From the NCBI RefSeq assembly GCF_902833645.1, contig NZ_CADFGE010000004.1:310001-374000 (forward strand): a stretch of 64,000 nucleotides of DNA, given 5' to 3'. The translations under genes and the position numbers were made by a program. This stretch comes from Paraburkholderia fungorum (lineage in GTDB: Bacteria; Pseudomonadota; Gammaproteobacteria; Burkholderiales; Burkholderiaceae). Shown in pieces: positions 27,702 through 36,995 of the stretch (positions within the stretch are counted from its first letter, which is position 1; each line of letters opens with the position of its first letter). A model generated the notes under the pieces. It was not told the DNA's origin and did not search any database. It was given only the letters and a program-made list of their open reading frames with translations.

Positions 27702-29153
27702 ATGAGTTTTCTTGGCATCGACCTCGGCACCGGCTCGCTCAAAGTAGCAATCGTCGACAGAAGCGGCCGCGAACTGGCTGCGGCGAGTGTCGCGTACGCA
27801 CTCGAAACACCGCATCCGGGCTGGGCCGAAACTTCGGTGCACACCTGGTGGCGCGCGCTTCGCGAAGCGGCGGCGCGTTTGCCTGAGGATTTGCGCCGCG
27901 AGGTGCAGGCAATCGGTTTCTCCGGACAGATGCATGGCGTGGTTCTGATCGACGCAAATGGCGAAGCAGTGCGCCCCGCGATGCTCTGGCCCGACACGCG
28001 CGCATTGGGTTTGCTCGATCAATGGCCCGAGCCGCAGCCGAATCCGGTTGCGCCCGGCATGGCCGGTCCTTTGCTGCGCTGGATCGTGCAGAACGAACCG
28101 CAAGCCGCGCGCAGGACGCGTTGGGCGCTGCAACCGAAAGACTGGCTGCGCGTCGCGCTGGGCGGTGTGCTCGCAACCGATCCGTCCGATGCCTGTGCGA
28201 CCGCGCTTGCCGATCCGGCAGGCGTATGGGACCTGACGCTGCTCGACCGGTTCGCGTTGCCGCATGAATGGTTTGCGCCGCTCGCACCTTCCTATGCGGC
28301 GGGCGGCACGCTGTCGCGCGAAGCGGCACAGGAGCTGGGCCTGCGCGCCGGCATCGTGCTCGCGATCGGCGCGGCCGATACGCCGTGTGCCGCTCTGGGC
28401 AGCGGTCTCGCGAGCGATGGCGACGCATTGCTCACCACCGGCACCGGTGGCCAAATCGTCGTGCTCGCCGAACACGCACCGCCAGCCGTGAGAGGTCTGC
28501 ATCGCTATCGCGCCGCGAGCGATCACTGGTATCGCATGGCGGCGATGCAAAACGTCGGCGTCGCGCTCGAACGCGTACGGGGCTGGCTGTCGTACGAGTG
28601 GGCCGATGCGTATCGCGACGCGTTCGATGATGCGGCCGGCGCTAACGCACCCGCCACGACCGCAACCGGCCTTACCTTTCTGCCGTATCTCACCGGCGAG
28701 CGCACTCCATGGCTCAACCCGGCGGCACGCGGCGGTTGGCTCGGCCTCGCGCTCGACCACACACGCGGCACGATGATGCGCGCCGCGTTCGAAGGCGTCG
28801 CCTTCTCGTTGCGCGCCGGGCTCGACGCGATCCGCGCGAGCGGCGCTACGGTGACGGCCCTGAAACTCGCGGGCGGCGGTTCCGTCGATGCGCGCTGGCG
28901 GCAGTTGCTTGCCGATGCGCTGAACGTCGAACTCTACGCGGTGGATTGTCCCAACGCGGCGCCACGTGGCGCGGCCATCCTCGGTGGGTTGGCGAGCGGG
29001 CATTGGCATGCGAGGGATCTCGCCGCACTTGCCCCAGGCGCGACGCGCGTTGCCGGACCGCAAGGCGACGCGGCCCTTGCCGAACGTTATGCGCGCTTTC
29101 TGGATCTGTATGGCCGCGTCGAATCCTGGTTCGGCGAACGGCCGCTTCGATAA
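27702..29153 (+). CDS. FGGY carbohydrate kinase, xylulokinase-like
   Basis: The 483-residue kinase has the FGGY/actin-like ATPase fold. MSFLGIDLGTGSLKVAIVD carries the first phosphate loop, IGFSGQMHGVVLID the sugar-binding motif of xylulokinases, TGTGGQIVVL the second phosphate loop, and LKLAGGGSVDARWRQLLAD the adenosine motif. It is the first of three FGGY kinases in this window and shares the SGQMHG motif with the xylB at 41.8-43.2 kb. No transporter or dehydrogenase is adjacent, so its sugar is uncertain. The ATG at 27702 begins directly at the conserved fold. Confidence 0.85.
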   Translation: MSFLGIDLGTGSLKVAIVDRSGRELAAASVAYALETPHPGWAETSVHTWWRALREAAARLPEDLRREVQAIGFSGQMHGVVLIDANGEAVRPAMLWPDTRALGLLDQWPEPQPNPVAPGMAGPLLRWIVQNEPQAARRTRWALQPKDWLRVALGGVLATDPSDACATALADPAGVWDLTLLDRFALPHEWFAPLAPSYAAGGTLSREAAQELGLRAGIVLAIGAADTPCAALGSGLASDGDALLTTGTGGQIVVLAEHAPPAVRGLHRYRAASDHWYRMAAMQNVGVALERVRGWLSYEWADAYRDAFDDAAGANAPATTATGLTFLPYLTGERTPWLNPAARGGWLGLALDHTRGTMMRAAFEGVAFSLRAGLDAIRASGATVTALKLAGGGSVDARWRQLLADALNVELYAVDCPNAAPRGAAILGGLASGHWHARDLAALAPGATRVAGPQGDAALAERYARFLDLYGRVESWFGERPLR

Positions 29154-29409
29154 CCCCAGCGATGTCAGCTACGGACAATGCCGCGACGCACTTTGCAATA
29201 CCATGACGGCTTTTGCACGCTAAGGTGTAGGCCGGCCCGTGATGGCGGACGAAAGCAGCGTCGTCCGTTCATAGCTCGGCACAAGAATTAGCTGCGGCAG
29301 GCGAACCTGCTGCAGGCGAACCTGCGGCAAGCGACCCGCGACACCGGCGCGCCGCGCGATATTTCAGCGCGACGCGCCAGCCATTCACAGACTTACAGGA
29401 GTATTCACC

Positions 29410-30516
29410 ATGAAGACCAAAGCAGCAATCGCATGGAAAGCCGGCGCCCCGTTGACGATCGAGGAAGTGGATCTGGAAGGCCCGCGCGCCGGTGAAGTCC
29501 TGATCGAAGTGAAGGCCACCGGGATCTGCCATACCGATTACTACACGCTTTCCGGCGCCGATCCGGAAGGCATTTTCCCGGCGATTCTCGGCCACGAAGG
29601 CGCGGGCGTGATCGTCGATGTCGGTCCGGGTGTCGGCACGCTGAAGAAGGGCGACCACGTGATTCCGCTCTACACGCCGGAATGCCGCCAGTGCAAATTC
29701 TGTCTGTCGCGCAAGACCAATCTTTGCCAGGCGATCCGTTCGACGCAAGGCAAAGGGTTGATGCCCGACGCGACCTCGCGCTTCTCGCTGGATGGCAAGC
29801 CGCTGTTTCACTACATGGGCACATCCACGTTTTCGAACTACATCGTCGTGCCGGAAATCGCGGTGGCGAAGGTGCGTGAAGACGCTCCGTTCGACAAGAT
29901 CTGCTACATCGGCTGCGGCGTGACGACGGGCGTGGGCGCGGTCGTGTATTCGGCGAAGGTCGAAGCGGGCGCGAACGTGGTGGTGTTCGGTCTGGGCGGC
30001 ATCGGCCTGAACGTGATTCAGGGCGCGAAGATGGTCGGCGCGGACAAGATCATCGGCGTCGACCTCAATCCGGGACGCGTCGAACTGGCGAAGAAATTCG
30101 GCATGACCCACTTCATCAACCCGAACGAAGTGGAGAACGTGGTCGATCACATCGTGCAGCTCACCGATGGCGGCGCGGACTACTCGTTCGAATGCATCGG
30201 CAACACCAAGGTGATGCGTCAGGCGCTGGAGTGTACGCACAAGGGCTGGGGCCAGTCGTTCATCATCGGCGTGGCGGCGGCGGGCGAGGAAATCAGCACG
30301 CGCCCGTTCCAACTGGTGACGGGCCGCGAGTGGAAGGGCTCGGCGTTCGGCGGCGCACGTGGGCGCACGGACGTGCCGAAGATCGTCGACTGGTACATGG
30401 AAGGCAAGATCAATATCGACGATCTGATCACGCATCGTCTGCCGCTCGAACGCATCAACGAGGGCTTCGACCTGATGAAGAAGGGCGAGTCGATCCGCTC
30501 GGTCGTGCTGTACTAA
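29410..30516 (+). CDS. frmA: S-(hydroxymethyl)glutathione dehydrogenase / class III alcohol dehydrogenase
   Basis: The 368-residue zinc enzyme oxidises S-(hydroxymethyl)glutathione, the spontaneous formaldehyde adduct, to S-formylglutathione using NAD. Catalytic zinc ligands lie in GICHTDYYT (C40) and GHEGAG (H62); the structural zinc Cys cluster is PECRQCKFC...C (C92, C95, C98, C106). The NAD-binding motif is FGLGGIGLNVIQGAK. The hydrolase that completes the pathway begins 15 bases downstream, so the two form an operon. No FrmR-type repressor gene is present here. Confidence 0.96.
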   Translation: MKTKAAIAWKAGAPLTIEEVDLEGPRAGEVLIEVKATGICHTDYYTLSGADPEGIFPAILGHEGAGVIVDVGPGVGTLKKGDHVIPLYTPECRQCKFCLSRKTNLCQAIRSTQGKGLMPDATSRFSLDGKPLFHYMGTSTFSNYIVVPEIAVAKVREDAPFDKICYIGCGVTTGVGAVVYSAKVEAGANVVVFGLGGIGLNVIQGAKMVGADKIIGVDLNPGRVELAKKFGMTHFINPNEVENVVDHIVQLTDGGADYSFECIGNTKVMRQALECTHKGWGQSFIIGVAAAGEEISTRPFQLVTGREWKGSAFGGARGRTDVPKIVDWYMEGKINIDDLITHRLPLERINEGFDLMKKGESIRSVVLY

Positions 30517-30531
30517 AGCGGGAGTTTCGCC

Positions 30532-31425
30532 ATGCTCGAACTATTGTCGTCGCATGCCTGCCATGGCGGCGAGCAGCGCATCTATCGTCACGACTCGCAG
30601 ACCGTCGGTCTGCCGATGCGTTTCTCGGTGTATCTGCCGCCGCAGGCCTTGCAGGCCAACGCGAATGTGCCCGCGCTGTTCTATCTCGCGGGCCTGACCT
30701 GCACGGAAGAAACCTTTCCGGTCAAGGCGGGCGCGCAGCGCTTCGCGGCGCAGCACGGTATCGCGCTGATCGCGCCGGACACCAGTCCGCGCGGTGCGGG
30801 CGTGCCGGGCGAAAGTGCAGCATGGGACTTCGGCGTGGGTGCGGGCTTTTACGTCGACGCGACCCAGCAGCCGTGGGCGAAACATTACCGGATGTACTCG
30901 TACGTGCGCGACGAATTGCGCGAAACGGTGCTCGCGAATCTGCCGGTGGACGGCGCGCGTCTGGGCATTTTCGGGCATTCGATGGGCGGTCATGGCGCGT
31001 TGATGCTGGCGCTGCGCAACCCGGAGATCTACCGCTCGGTGTCGGCGTTCGCGCCGATCGCGGCGCCTTCACAGTGCCCGTGGGGCGTGAAAGCGTTCAG
31101 CGGATATCTGGGTGAAGACCGGGAAGAGTGGCGCAAGTACGACTCGAGCGAACTCGTCGCTCACGCGTCGCGCAAGTTCAAGGAAGGGATTCTGGTCGAT
31201 CAGGGACTGGCGGATCAGTTCCTTGCCGAGCAGTTGAACCCGGATGTGTTCGAAGCGGCCTGCAAAGCCGCGGGGCAGCCGCTGACATTGCGCCGTCACG
31301 CAGGCTACGACCACGGCTACTACTTCATCTCTACGTTCATTGAAGACCACATCGCGCATCACGCGAGGGTGCTCAACGCCGCCGCAACAAACTCCCGCCA
31401 TACACCACCGCCGACAGCACCGTGA
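30532..31425 (+). CDS. fghA: S-formylglutathione hydrolase
   Basis: The 297-residue esterase-D-family serine hydrolase splits S-formylglutathione into formate and glutathione. The nucleophile is S150 in IFGHSMGGHGALM; VDQGLADQFL supplies the Asp and YDHGYYFI the His. Family motifs YLAGLTCTEE and APDTSPRG are present. It follows frmA by 15 bases. Its last 53 bases overlap the 3' end of the convergent metal-permease gene, where the final residues (TNSRHTPPPTAP) look like a non-conserved extension. Confidence 0.95.
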   Translation: MLELLSSHACHGGEQRIYRHDSQTVGLPMRFSVYLPPQALQANANVPALFYLAGLTCTEETFPVKAGAQRFAAQHGIALIAPDTSPRGAGVPGESAAWDFGVGAGFYVDATQQPWAKHYRMYSYVRDELRETVLANLPVDGARLGIFGHSMGGHGALMLALRNPEIYRSVSAFAPIAAPSQCPWGVKAFSGYLGEDREEWRKYDSSELVAHASRKFKEGILVDQGLADQFLAEQLNPDVFEAACKAAGQPLTLRRHAGYDHGYYFISTFIEDHIAHHARVLNAAATNSRHTPPPTAP

Positions 31426-32155
31426 TCCAGAAGCTCGTCGGCCAATCGGTATAGAACGCCAGCGTCAGACCCAGCCACGCCTGAATCAGCGCAAACACGG
31501 CGGCGAGTACGAGACCGGTCGAGAGCCGCGTCGTCATGTTTTGCGCCGCGGCGGCCGGTCCCACCATCAGCGTGAAGACCAGCAGCACGCCGACAATCTG
31601 CGTGCACGCCGCAACGGCCAGCGCGGCAATCGCCAGAAACAGCACCGACACCTTGCGCAGCGACACACCCTTGGCTTCGGCCAATTCCGGTTGCAGCGAA
31701 GCAAATAGCAACGGTCGCATGATCGCTGCAAGCGCCAGCAAACTGACAATACCCAAGCCCGCCAGCACGCCGAGCGTCGACGCATTCACGCCGAGCACAT
31801 TGCCGAACAGCAGCGCGGTCACCTGGGTCGCGTACGCGGTGAAGAAGTGCAGGAACAGCAAGCCGAAGCCTAGCGACAGCGACAGGATCACGCCGATCGC
31901 CACATCGCGTCCGGCGAGCCGCTCACCGAGCGCGCCCATGCCGATGCCCGCGGCGAGCGTGAAGCCGATCATCCCCCAGATCGGCGAGATGCCGATCAGC
32001 ACCGCGCCGGTCGCACCCGTGAAGCCGACGTGCGAGAGCGCGTGGCCCGCGAAGGTCTGCCCGCGCATCACCAGAAAATAGCCCACCACGCCTGCCAGCA
32101 CCGCGACGATCCCCGACGCCGCGAACGCGTTCACCATGAAATCGTATTCAAACAT
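31373..32155 (-). CDS. znuB: Zinc/manganese ABC transporter permease (ZnuB type)
   Basis: The predicted 260-residue membrane protein has about eight helices and belongs to the cluster 9 metal-permease family. Segments such as GQTFAGHALSHVGFTGATGAVL and the metal-family LFLAIAALAVAACTQIVGVLL are typical. The ATG at 32155 overlaps the ATPase gene by 8 bases and begins MFEYDFMVNAF; an upstream ATG would add 19 His/Thr-rich residues read from the ATPase tail in another frame and is unlikely. Last gene of znuA-znuC-znuB. Confidence 0.9.
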   Translation of the reverse strand: MFEYDFMVNAFAASGIVAVLAGVVGYFLVMRGQTFAGHALSHVGFTGATGAVLIGISPIWGMIGFTLAAGIGMGALGERLAGRDVAIGVILSLSLGFGLLFLHFFTAYATQVTALLFGNVLGVNASTLGVLAGLGIVSLLALAAIMRPLLFASLQPELAEAKGVSLRKVSVLFLAIAALAVAACTQIVGVLLVFTLMVGPAAAAQNMTTRLSTGLVLAAVFALIQAWLGLTLAFYTDWPTSFWITVLSAVVYGGSLLRRR

Positions 32156-33119
32156 CGTGCGTGTGTCCGTCGCGTGAGTCGTGCTGGTGTGAGTGGCCGT
32201 GTGCGTGGCCATGGCCGTGCGAGTGCGAATGCGAATGGCTATGGCCGGCGTTCTCGTCGTGTTCGTGTTCGTGGTCGTGTTTTTCGACTTCGACGTCGCC
32301 CGACATCACGAAGATGCGCCCGTTCACGCGCATCACGTCGATCGGCGAGCCGTAGAGGCGCGACAGTACCGGCCGCGTAATGACTTCGTCGACCGTGCCG
32401 AGCGCGGCGACGCCGCTACCGAGATACAGCACGCGATCGAGCGCGTGCAAAAGCGGATTCAGTTCGTGCGCCGAGAACAGCACGGCGATGCCGAGTTCCT
32501 GCTGAACACGCCGCACCAGTTCGACGACGCTTTTCTGATGATGCGGATCGAGACTGATCAGCGGTTCGTCGAGCAACAGCAGTTTGGGGTTGCCAAGCAG
32601 ACATTGCGCGAGCAGCAAGCGCTGACGCTCGCCGCCGGACAATTCCGACAACGGCCGCTCGGCCAACTGGCGGCCGCCCACCAGATCCAGCACCCGCTCG
32701 ACGTCCGCGCGGGTTTTGCTGTCTGCATGGGGCAGGCCCCAGCGGTGTCCGTCGGCGGCCATCGCCACGAAGTCGCGGCCGCGTACGCGGCGCCCGGCCA
32801 GCGCGCTGCGTGTCTGCGGCATATAGCCGATCGACGCATTGCCGCGCTCGACCGGCTGCCCCAGCACGCGGATCGCGCCGCTCGCGGCCGGCACGAGACC
32901 GAGCACGGCGCGCATCAGCGTGGTTTTGCCCGCGCCGTTCGGCCCGAGCACACCGATGAATTCGCCCTGGTTCACCACGAAGCCGGTGTCGCGCAGAATC
33001 GTGCGGCCACCGAGTTCGAGCGTCACGTGCTCGAGTTCGAGCACGGGCGCCGTGCTGCGTCCGCTGATTGATGCATTGTTCGATGCATTAGCTGGCGTGC
33101 CGCGGCCAGTCTCGGTCAT
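32148..33119 (-). CDS. znuC: Zinc/manganese ABC transporter ATPase with histidine-rich C-terminus (ZnuC type)
   Basis: The 323-residue ATPase has Walker A GPNGAGKT (59-66), signature LSGGERQR, Walker B LLLLDEP and an H-loop. It powers import of a divalent metal through ZnuB. The oddity is a tail of about 44 residues (280-323) with 17 histidines in alternating His-Ser/His-Gly runs, a likely cytoplasmic metal-binding tail. The N-terminus also has a 25-residue Ser/Asn-rich leader. It overlaps znuA by 4 bases (ATGA) and znuB by 8, so the three are translationally coupled. Confidence 0.92.
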   Translation of the reverse strand: MTETGRGTPANASNNASISGRSTAPVLELEHVTLELGGRTILRDTGFVVNQGEFIGVLGPNGAGKTTLMRAVLGLVPAASGAIRVLGQPVERGNASIGYMPQTRSALAGRRVRGRDFVAMAADGHRWGLPHADSKTRADVERVLDLVGGRQLAERPLSELSGGERQRLLLAQCLLGNPKLLLLDEPLISLDPHHQKSVVELVRRVQQELGIAVLFSAHELNPLLHALDRVLYLGSGVAALGTVDEVITRPVLSRLYGSPIDVMRVNGRIFVMSGDVEVEKHDHEHEHDENAGHSHSHSHSHGHGHAHGHSHQHDSRDGHTHDV

Positions 33120-34090
33120 TGGGTTTTTCCTTTGGGCGCCGTGGCCGCCGCATTCGCTGCACTCGCATCGCCCGCAGCCAGCGCCGTGGAGAGCGCGTCA
33201 AGCTGCGTCAGCATCCACGTCTGATAGGTCTTGCCGGCCGGTTCGGTTTCGGTGACGCTCATGGTCGGCACCTTCGATTGCTGCGCGAGCTTCAACATGC
33301 GTTTGGTCAGGGCCTCGGTTGCCTGGCTGTTATAGATCAGAACGCGCACGCGCTTTTCGCGCAGATCGCGTTCGAACGCGGCGATATCGGCCGCGCTTGC
33401 TTCAGTGTCGTTCATCGTCGCCATCTGGAAGCGCAAATTGCGCATCGAGAGGCCGATCGCATCCGACATATAGCCGAACACCGGCTCGGTCGCCGTGACC
33501 GGCACGCCGGCGTAGCGGCCATGCAGATCGGCGACCTTGGCGTCGATCGGCTTCAGCGAATCGAGAAACTTCGCGAGGTTCGCATCGTACGCCGACTTGT
33601 GCGCCGGGTCAGCCGCGACGAGCGCCTCGCTTACCGCGCGCGCCACTTTCGGCATGGTCGCCGGGTCGTACCAGAGGTGCGGATTATCGCCGGCTTTCTT
33701 GCCGACCAGGTCCGCGGCGACGATGGTGGTGCGCTTCGCGCTCTTCGAGGCGGCCAGCAATTTTGCCATCCACGGATCGTAGTCGGCGCCGTTGTAGACC
33801 ACAAGGCTTGCATGCTGCAGCGCGCGCGCCGTCTTCGGGCTGGCTTCGAACAGATGCGGGTCCTGATCCGGATTGCTCAGGATGCTCGTGACATCGACAC
33901 GGTCGCCGCCTAGTTGCTGTACGACGTCGCCGTAAAAATTCTCTGCGGCCACCACCGGGATTTTCGCATCCGCCGCAAACGCGGCATGGCTGAGCGTGAA
34001 AGCAGCAGCGGCCGTCGCACCCATGGCCACGGTCTTCGACAGCGTCAGCGCGCGGCGCGCCCCGTTGAACATCGAGCCGAATTTCTTCAT
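33116..34090 (-). CDS. znuA: Metal ABC transporter substrate-binding protein (ZnuA type)
   Basis: The 324-residue periplasmic protein has a signal peptide ending near AAFA-AD (about residue 40) and the cluster 9 fold. Metal-ligand motifs are QDPHLFE and NPHLWYDP; where many ZnuA proteins have a third His the sequence reads ATEPVFGYM, so Glu may be the ligand. It lacks the His/Asp-rich loop of E. coli ZnuA; that feature is instead on the ATPase. The ATG at 34090 begins the signal peptide. First gene of the operon, with a candidate Zur site upstream. Confidence 0.9.
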   Translation of the reverse strand: MKKFGSMFNGARRALTLSKTVAMGATAAAAFTLSHAAFAADAKIPVVAAENFYGDVVQQLGGDRVDVTSILSNPDQDPHLFEASPKTARALQHASLVVYNGADYDPWMAKLLAASKSAKRTTIVAADLVGKKAGDNPHLWYDPATMPKVARAVSEALVAADPAHKSAYDANLAKFLDSLKPIDAKVADLHGRYAGVPVTATEPVFGYMSDAIGLSMRNLRFQMATMNDTEASAADIAAFERDLREKRVRVLIYNSQATEALTKRMLKLAQQSKVPTMSVTETEPAGKTYQTWMLTQLDALSTALAAGDASAANAAATAPKGKTQ

Positions 34091-34234
34091 CGTCGTTTCC
34101 TGCTGCGTGAGAGTTGAATGAATGACAAACGTAAGGGACGGTATGCCCCGGTGTTCTTGCACTCGCTCGAGCGCATGCGCCGGCGCGGCATGCGGAGGCC
34201 GCGCCTACGCCGAAGGCTGGAGGTCGGGCGAGTT

Positions 34235-34256
34235 CGAAATGATATAACGTATCTCA
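34235..34256 (-). promoter_or_regulatory. Candidate Zur/Fur-type operator upstream of znuA
   Basis: About 150 bases upstream of znuA an AT-rich island in otherwise GC-rich DNA reads GAAATGATATAACGTATCTC. It contains the partial palindrome GATATA-N3-TATCTC, and one half, on the znuA strand TATATCATTTC, matches the Zur half-site TATAACATTTC in 10 of 11 positions; the other half is degenerate. The rest of 34091-34525 shows no gene. Confidence 0.35.
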
Positions 34257-34525
34257 ATTTTTTGGCAGCGGCGTCGGCAACAGGCTGTCTTACCGTCTGC
34301 ACTTCTTCGGTCCCGCAGGCATGCTGGACGAGGCGCGCAGTGGGTTAGCCGCGGACATATTAGGCTTGTAGGGGAGGCCTGCCGCGCTGCACCATCGAAA
34401 TCTGATCGAGCGCCTTGACATGACCCGGTCCGTATCCGATCATTCGATCACTAACAGAGCAATTGTTCGCGCAACGAGCGTTCGCTCACCGCGCCTCAAG
34501 AAGCGAAACGAACCGGAGACAGGCA

Positions 34526-35308
34526 GTGGCGGCACGATTGCAAGACAAGGTGGCCATTCTGACGGGCGCGGCAAGCGGAATCGGTGAAGCCGTGGCCCGG
34601 CGCTATCTGGATGAAGGCGCGCATTGCGTACTGGTCGATGTGAAGCCGGCGGACAGTTTCGGCGACGCGCTCGCCGCCGCATATGGCGACCGCGTGCTGA
34701 CCGTCAGCGCCGACGTGACGCGCCGCGAGGACATCGAACGCATTCTTGCGAGCACACTGGAGCGCTTCGGCCGCGTCGATATCCTGTTCAACAATGCAGC
34801 GCTCTTCGACATGCGCCCACTCCTCGACGAATCCTGGGACGTCTTCGACCGCCTCTTCGCGGTGAACGTGAAAGGCATGTTCTTCCTGATGCAAACCGTC
34901 GCCCGGAAAATGGTCGAGCAGGGCCATGGCGGCAAGATCATCAATATGTCGTCGCAAGCCGGCCGGCGCGGCGAGGCGCTGGTATCGCACTACTGCGCGA
35001 CCAAAGCCGCCGTGCTCAGCTACACGCAGTCCGCCGCCTTGGCTCTTGCGCCGCATAAGATCAATGTGAACGGCATCGCGCCGGGCGTCGTCGATACACC
35101 GATGTGGAAAGAGGTCGACGCGCTCTTCGCCCGCTACGAAAACCGGCCGCTCGGCGAGAAGAAACGCCTGGTCGGTGAAGCGGTGCCGCTCGGCCGAATG
35201 GGTGTGCCGGACGATCTGACCGGCGCTGCCCTGTTTCTCGCGTCGGCGGATGCCGACTACATCACCGCGCAAACCCTGAACGTGGACGGTGGGAACTGGA
35301 TGAGCTAA
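34526..35308 (+). CDS. SDR-family polyol dehydrogenase (sorbitol/galactitol dehydrogenase-like)
   Basis: This 260-residue short-chain dehydrogenase has the NAD motif TGAASGIGEAVARR, NNAALFD, the catalytic Ser in NMSSQAGRRGE and YxxxK as YCATK. It resembles the PolS/galactitol 2-dehydrogenase branch and lies directly before the ABC importer genes for a sugar alcohol, which supports oxidation of a hexitol or pentitol. I chose the GTG at 34526 because GGAG lies 7 bases upstream and the protein then starts at the conserved LQDKVAILTG; an ATG further upstream has no such support. Confidence 0.88.
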   Translation: MAARLQDKVAILTGAASGIGEAVARRYLDEGAHCVLVDVKPADSFGDALAAAYGDRVLTVSADVTRREDIERILASTLERFGRVDILFNNAALFDMRPLLDESWDVFDRLFAVNVKGMFFLMQTVARKMVEQGHGGKIINMSSQAGRRGEALVSHYCATKAAVLSYTQSAALALAPHKINVNGIAPGVVDTPMWKEVDALFARYENRPLGEKKRLVGEAVPLGRMGVPDDLTGAALFLASADADYITAQTLNVDGGNWMS

Positions 35309-35419
35309 GCGGACAGCAGCGCTGGATGAGCCGAGCCGGCTTGACCAACCCGCTTCACCCTTCGTCATTTTCGTAGAACAAACGCAGCACTACATAACGT
35401 ACGAGAAAGGAGACAACAC

Positions 35420-36742
35420 ATGAAACCAGCTACTCAATCCGCGCTGAAGGCGCTCAGTGCCGGTGCTCTGGCGTGCTTTGCGTTGAGCGCGTCGGCGGCC
35501 ACGGTGACCATCGCCACGTTGAACAATCCGGACATGATCGAGCTGAAGAAGCTCTCGCCCGCTTTCGAGCAGGCCAATCCGGACATCAAGCTCAACTGGG
35601 TGATTCTCGAAGAAAACGTGCTGCGTCAACGCGCCACCACCGACATCACGACCGGCAGCGGCCAGTTCGACGTGATGACGATCGGCGCGTACGAAACGCC
35701 GCAATGGGGCAAGCGCGGCTGGCTCACGCCGCTCACCAATCTGCCTGCCGATTACGATCTGAACGACGTCGTGAAGACGGCCCGCGACGGTCTCTCAAGC
35801 GGCGGCCAGTTGTACGCGCTGCCGTTTTACGTCGAAAGTTCGATGACGTATTACCGCAAGGATCTGTTCGCGGCCAAGGGCCTGAAAATGCCCGATCAGC
35901 CGACCTACGACCAGATCGCGCAGTTCGCCGACAAGCTGACGGACAAAGCCAACGGCGTCTACGGCATCTGCCTGCGCGGCAAAGCCGGCTGGGGCGAAAA
36001 CATGGCGTACGCGACGACGGTGGTGAATACCTTCGGCGGTCGCTGGTTCGACGAAAAGTGGCAGGCGCAACTGACTTCGCCGGAATGGAAGAAGGCCATC
36101 AGCTTCTACGTCGATCTGTTGAAGAAAGACGGCCCTCCGGGAGCGAGCTCGAACGGCTTCAACGAAAACCTCACGCTGATGTCCTCGGGCAAATGCGCGA
36201 TGTGGATCGACGCCACGGTGGCCGCCGGCATGCTCTACAACAAGCAGCAGTCGCAGATCGCCGACAAGGTGGGCTTTGCGGCGGCGCCGACCCAGGTGAC
36301 CCCGAAGGGTTCGCACTGGCTGTGGGCGTGGGCGCTGGCTATTCCGAAGTCGTCGAAGCAGGCTGACGCGGCGAAGAAGTTCATCGCGTGGGCTACCTCG
36401 AAGCAGTACATCGAGCTGGTTGCGAAGGATGAAGGCTGGGCATCGGTGCCGCCGGGAACGCGTCAATCGACCTACGCGCGCCCTGAATACAAGCAGGCAG
36501 CCCCGTTCGGCGACTTCGTACTGAAGGCAATCGAGACGGCGGATCCGGATCACCCGACGCTCAAGCCGGTGCCTTACACCGGTGTGCAGTTCGTCGGCAT
36601 CCCTGAGTTCCAGTCGTTCGGCACGGTGGTCGGTCAGAGCATCTCCGGCGCGGTTGCCGGTCAGATGACGGTCGATCAGGCACTGGCAGCCGGCCAGGCC
36701 ACGGCGAATCGCGCCGTGCAACAGGCCGGTTATCAGAAGTAA
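35420..36742 (+). CDS. Polyol/sugar ABC transporter substrate-binding protein (SmoE/MtlE-like)
   Basis: The 440-residue periplasmic protein has a signal peptide (cleavage after LSASA, about residue 26) and the cluster B sugar-binding fold, with QFDVMTIGAYETPQW, SMTYYRKDLF and the tail region VGIPEFQSFGTVVGQSISGA. AAAGGAG precedes the ATG. It captures a sugar alcohol for the two permeases and MalK-type ATPase that follow. The name SmoE/MtlE (sorbitol/mannitol) is from family resemblance; the exact ligand is not fixed by the sequence. Confidence 0.9.
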   Translation: MKPATQSALKALSAGALACFALSASAATVTIATLNNPDMIELKKLSPAFEQANPDIKLNWVILEENVLRQRATTDITTGSGQFDVMTIGAYETPQWGKRGWLTPLTNLPADYDLNDVVKTARDGLSSGGQLYALPFYVESSMTYYRKDLFAAKGLKMPDQPTYDQIAQFADKLTDKANGVYGICLRGKAGWGENMAYATTVVNTFGGRWFDEKWQAQLTSPEWKKAISFYVDLLKKDGPPGASSNGFNENLTLMSSGKCAMWIDATVAAGMLYNKQQSQIADKVGFAAAPTQVTPKGSHWLWAWALAIPKSSKQADAAKKFIAWATSKQYIELVAKDEGWASVPPGTRQSTYARPEYKQAAPFGDFVLKAIETADPDHPTLKPVPYTGVQFVGIPEFQSFGTVVGQSISGAVAGQMTVDQALAAGQATANRAVQQAGYQK

Positions 36743-36759
36743 GCCGCGCTTTTGCACTC

Positions 36760-36806
36760 CCGGTACCGAAGCCAGGTACCGGCGCGCGTAACGTGAAACG
36801 CGCCGG
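36760..36806 (+). promoter_or_regulatory. Alternative intercistronic stem-loops after the binding-protein gene
   Basis: CCGGTACC (36760-36767) pairs with GGTACCGG (36775-36782); the right arm overlaps CCGGCGCG (36779-36786), which can instead pair with CGCGCCGG (36799-36806). No T-run follows. Such structures after binding-protein genes usually stabilise the upstream mRNA or attenuate the permease genes. Confidence 0.5.
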
Positions 36807-36995
36807 TTGACGCCCGTCAGCCGGCTCACGCAGCACAGCGGGCTGTCCCCGGCACTTGTTGCCGCTTATATGCCGGTCAATTGTCATTCATGCGCCGCGA
36901 CATCGGCTGGCGTCGCGGCGAGTGATGTGACTAAAGCGCGGCTAAGGCGGTGTCTTTGCCGGACAACCCGCGCATTACCGAACAGGTGGTCAATC

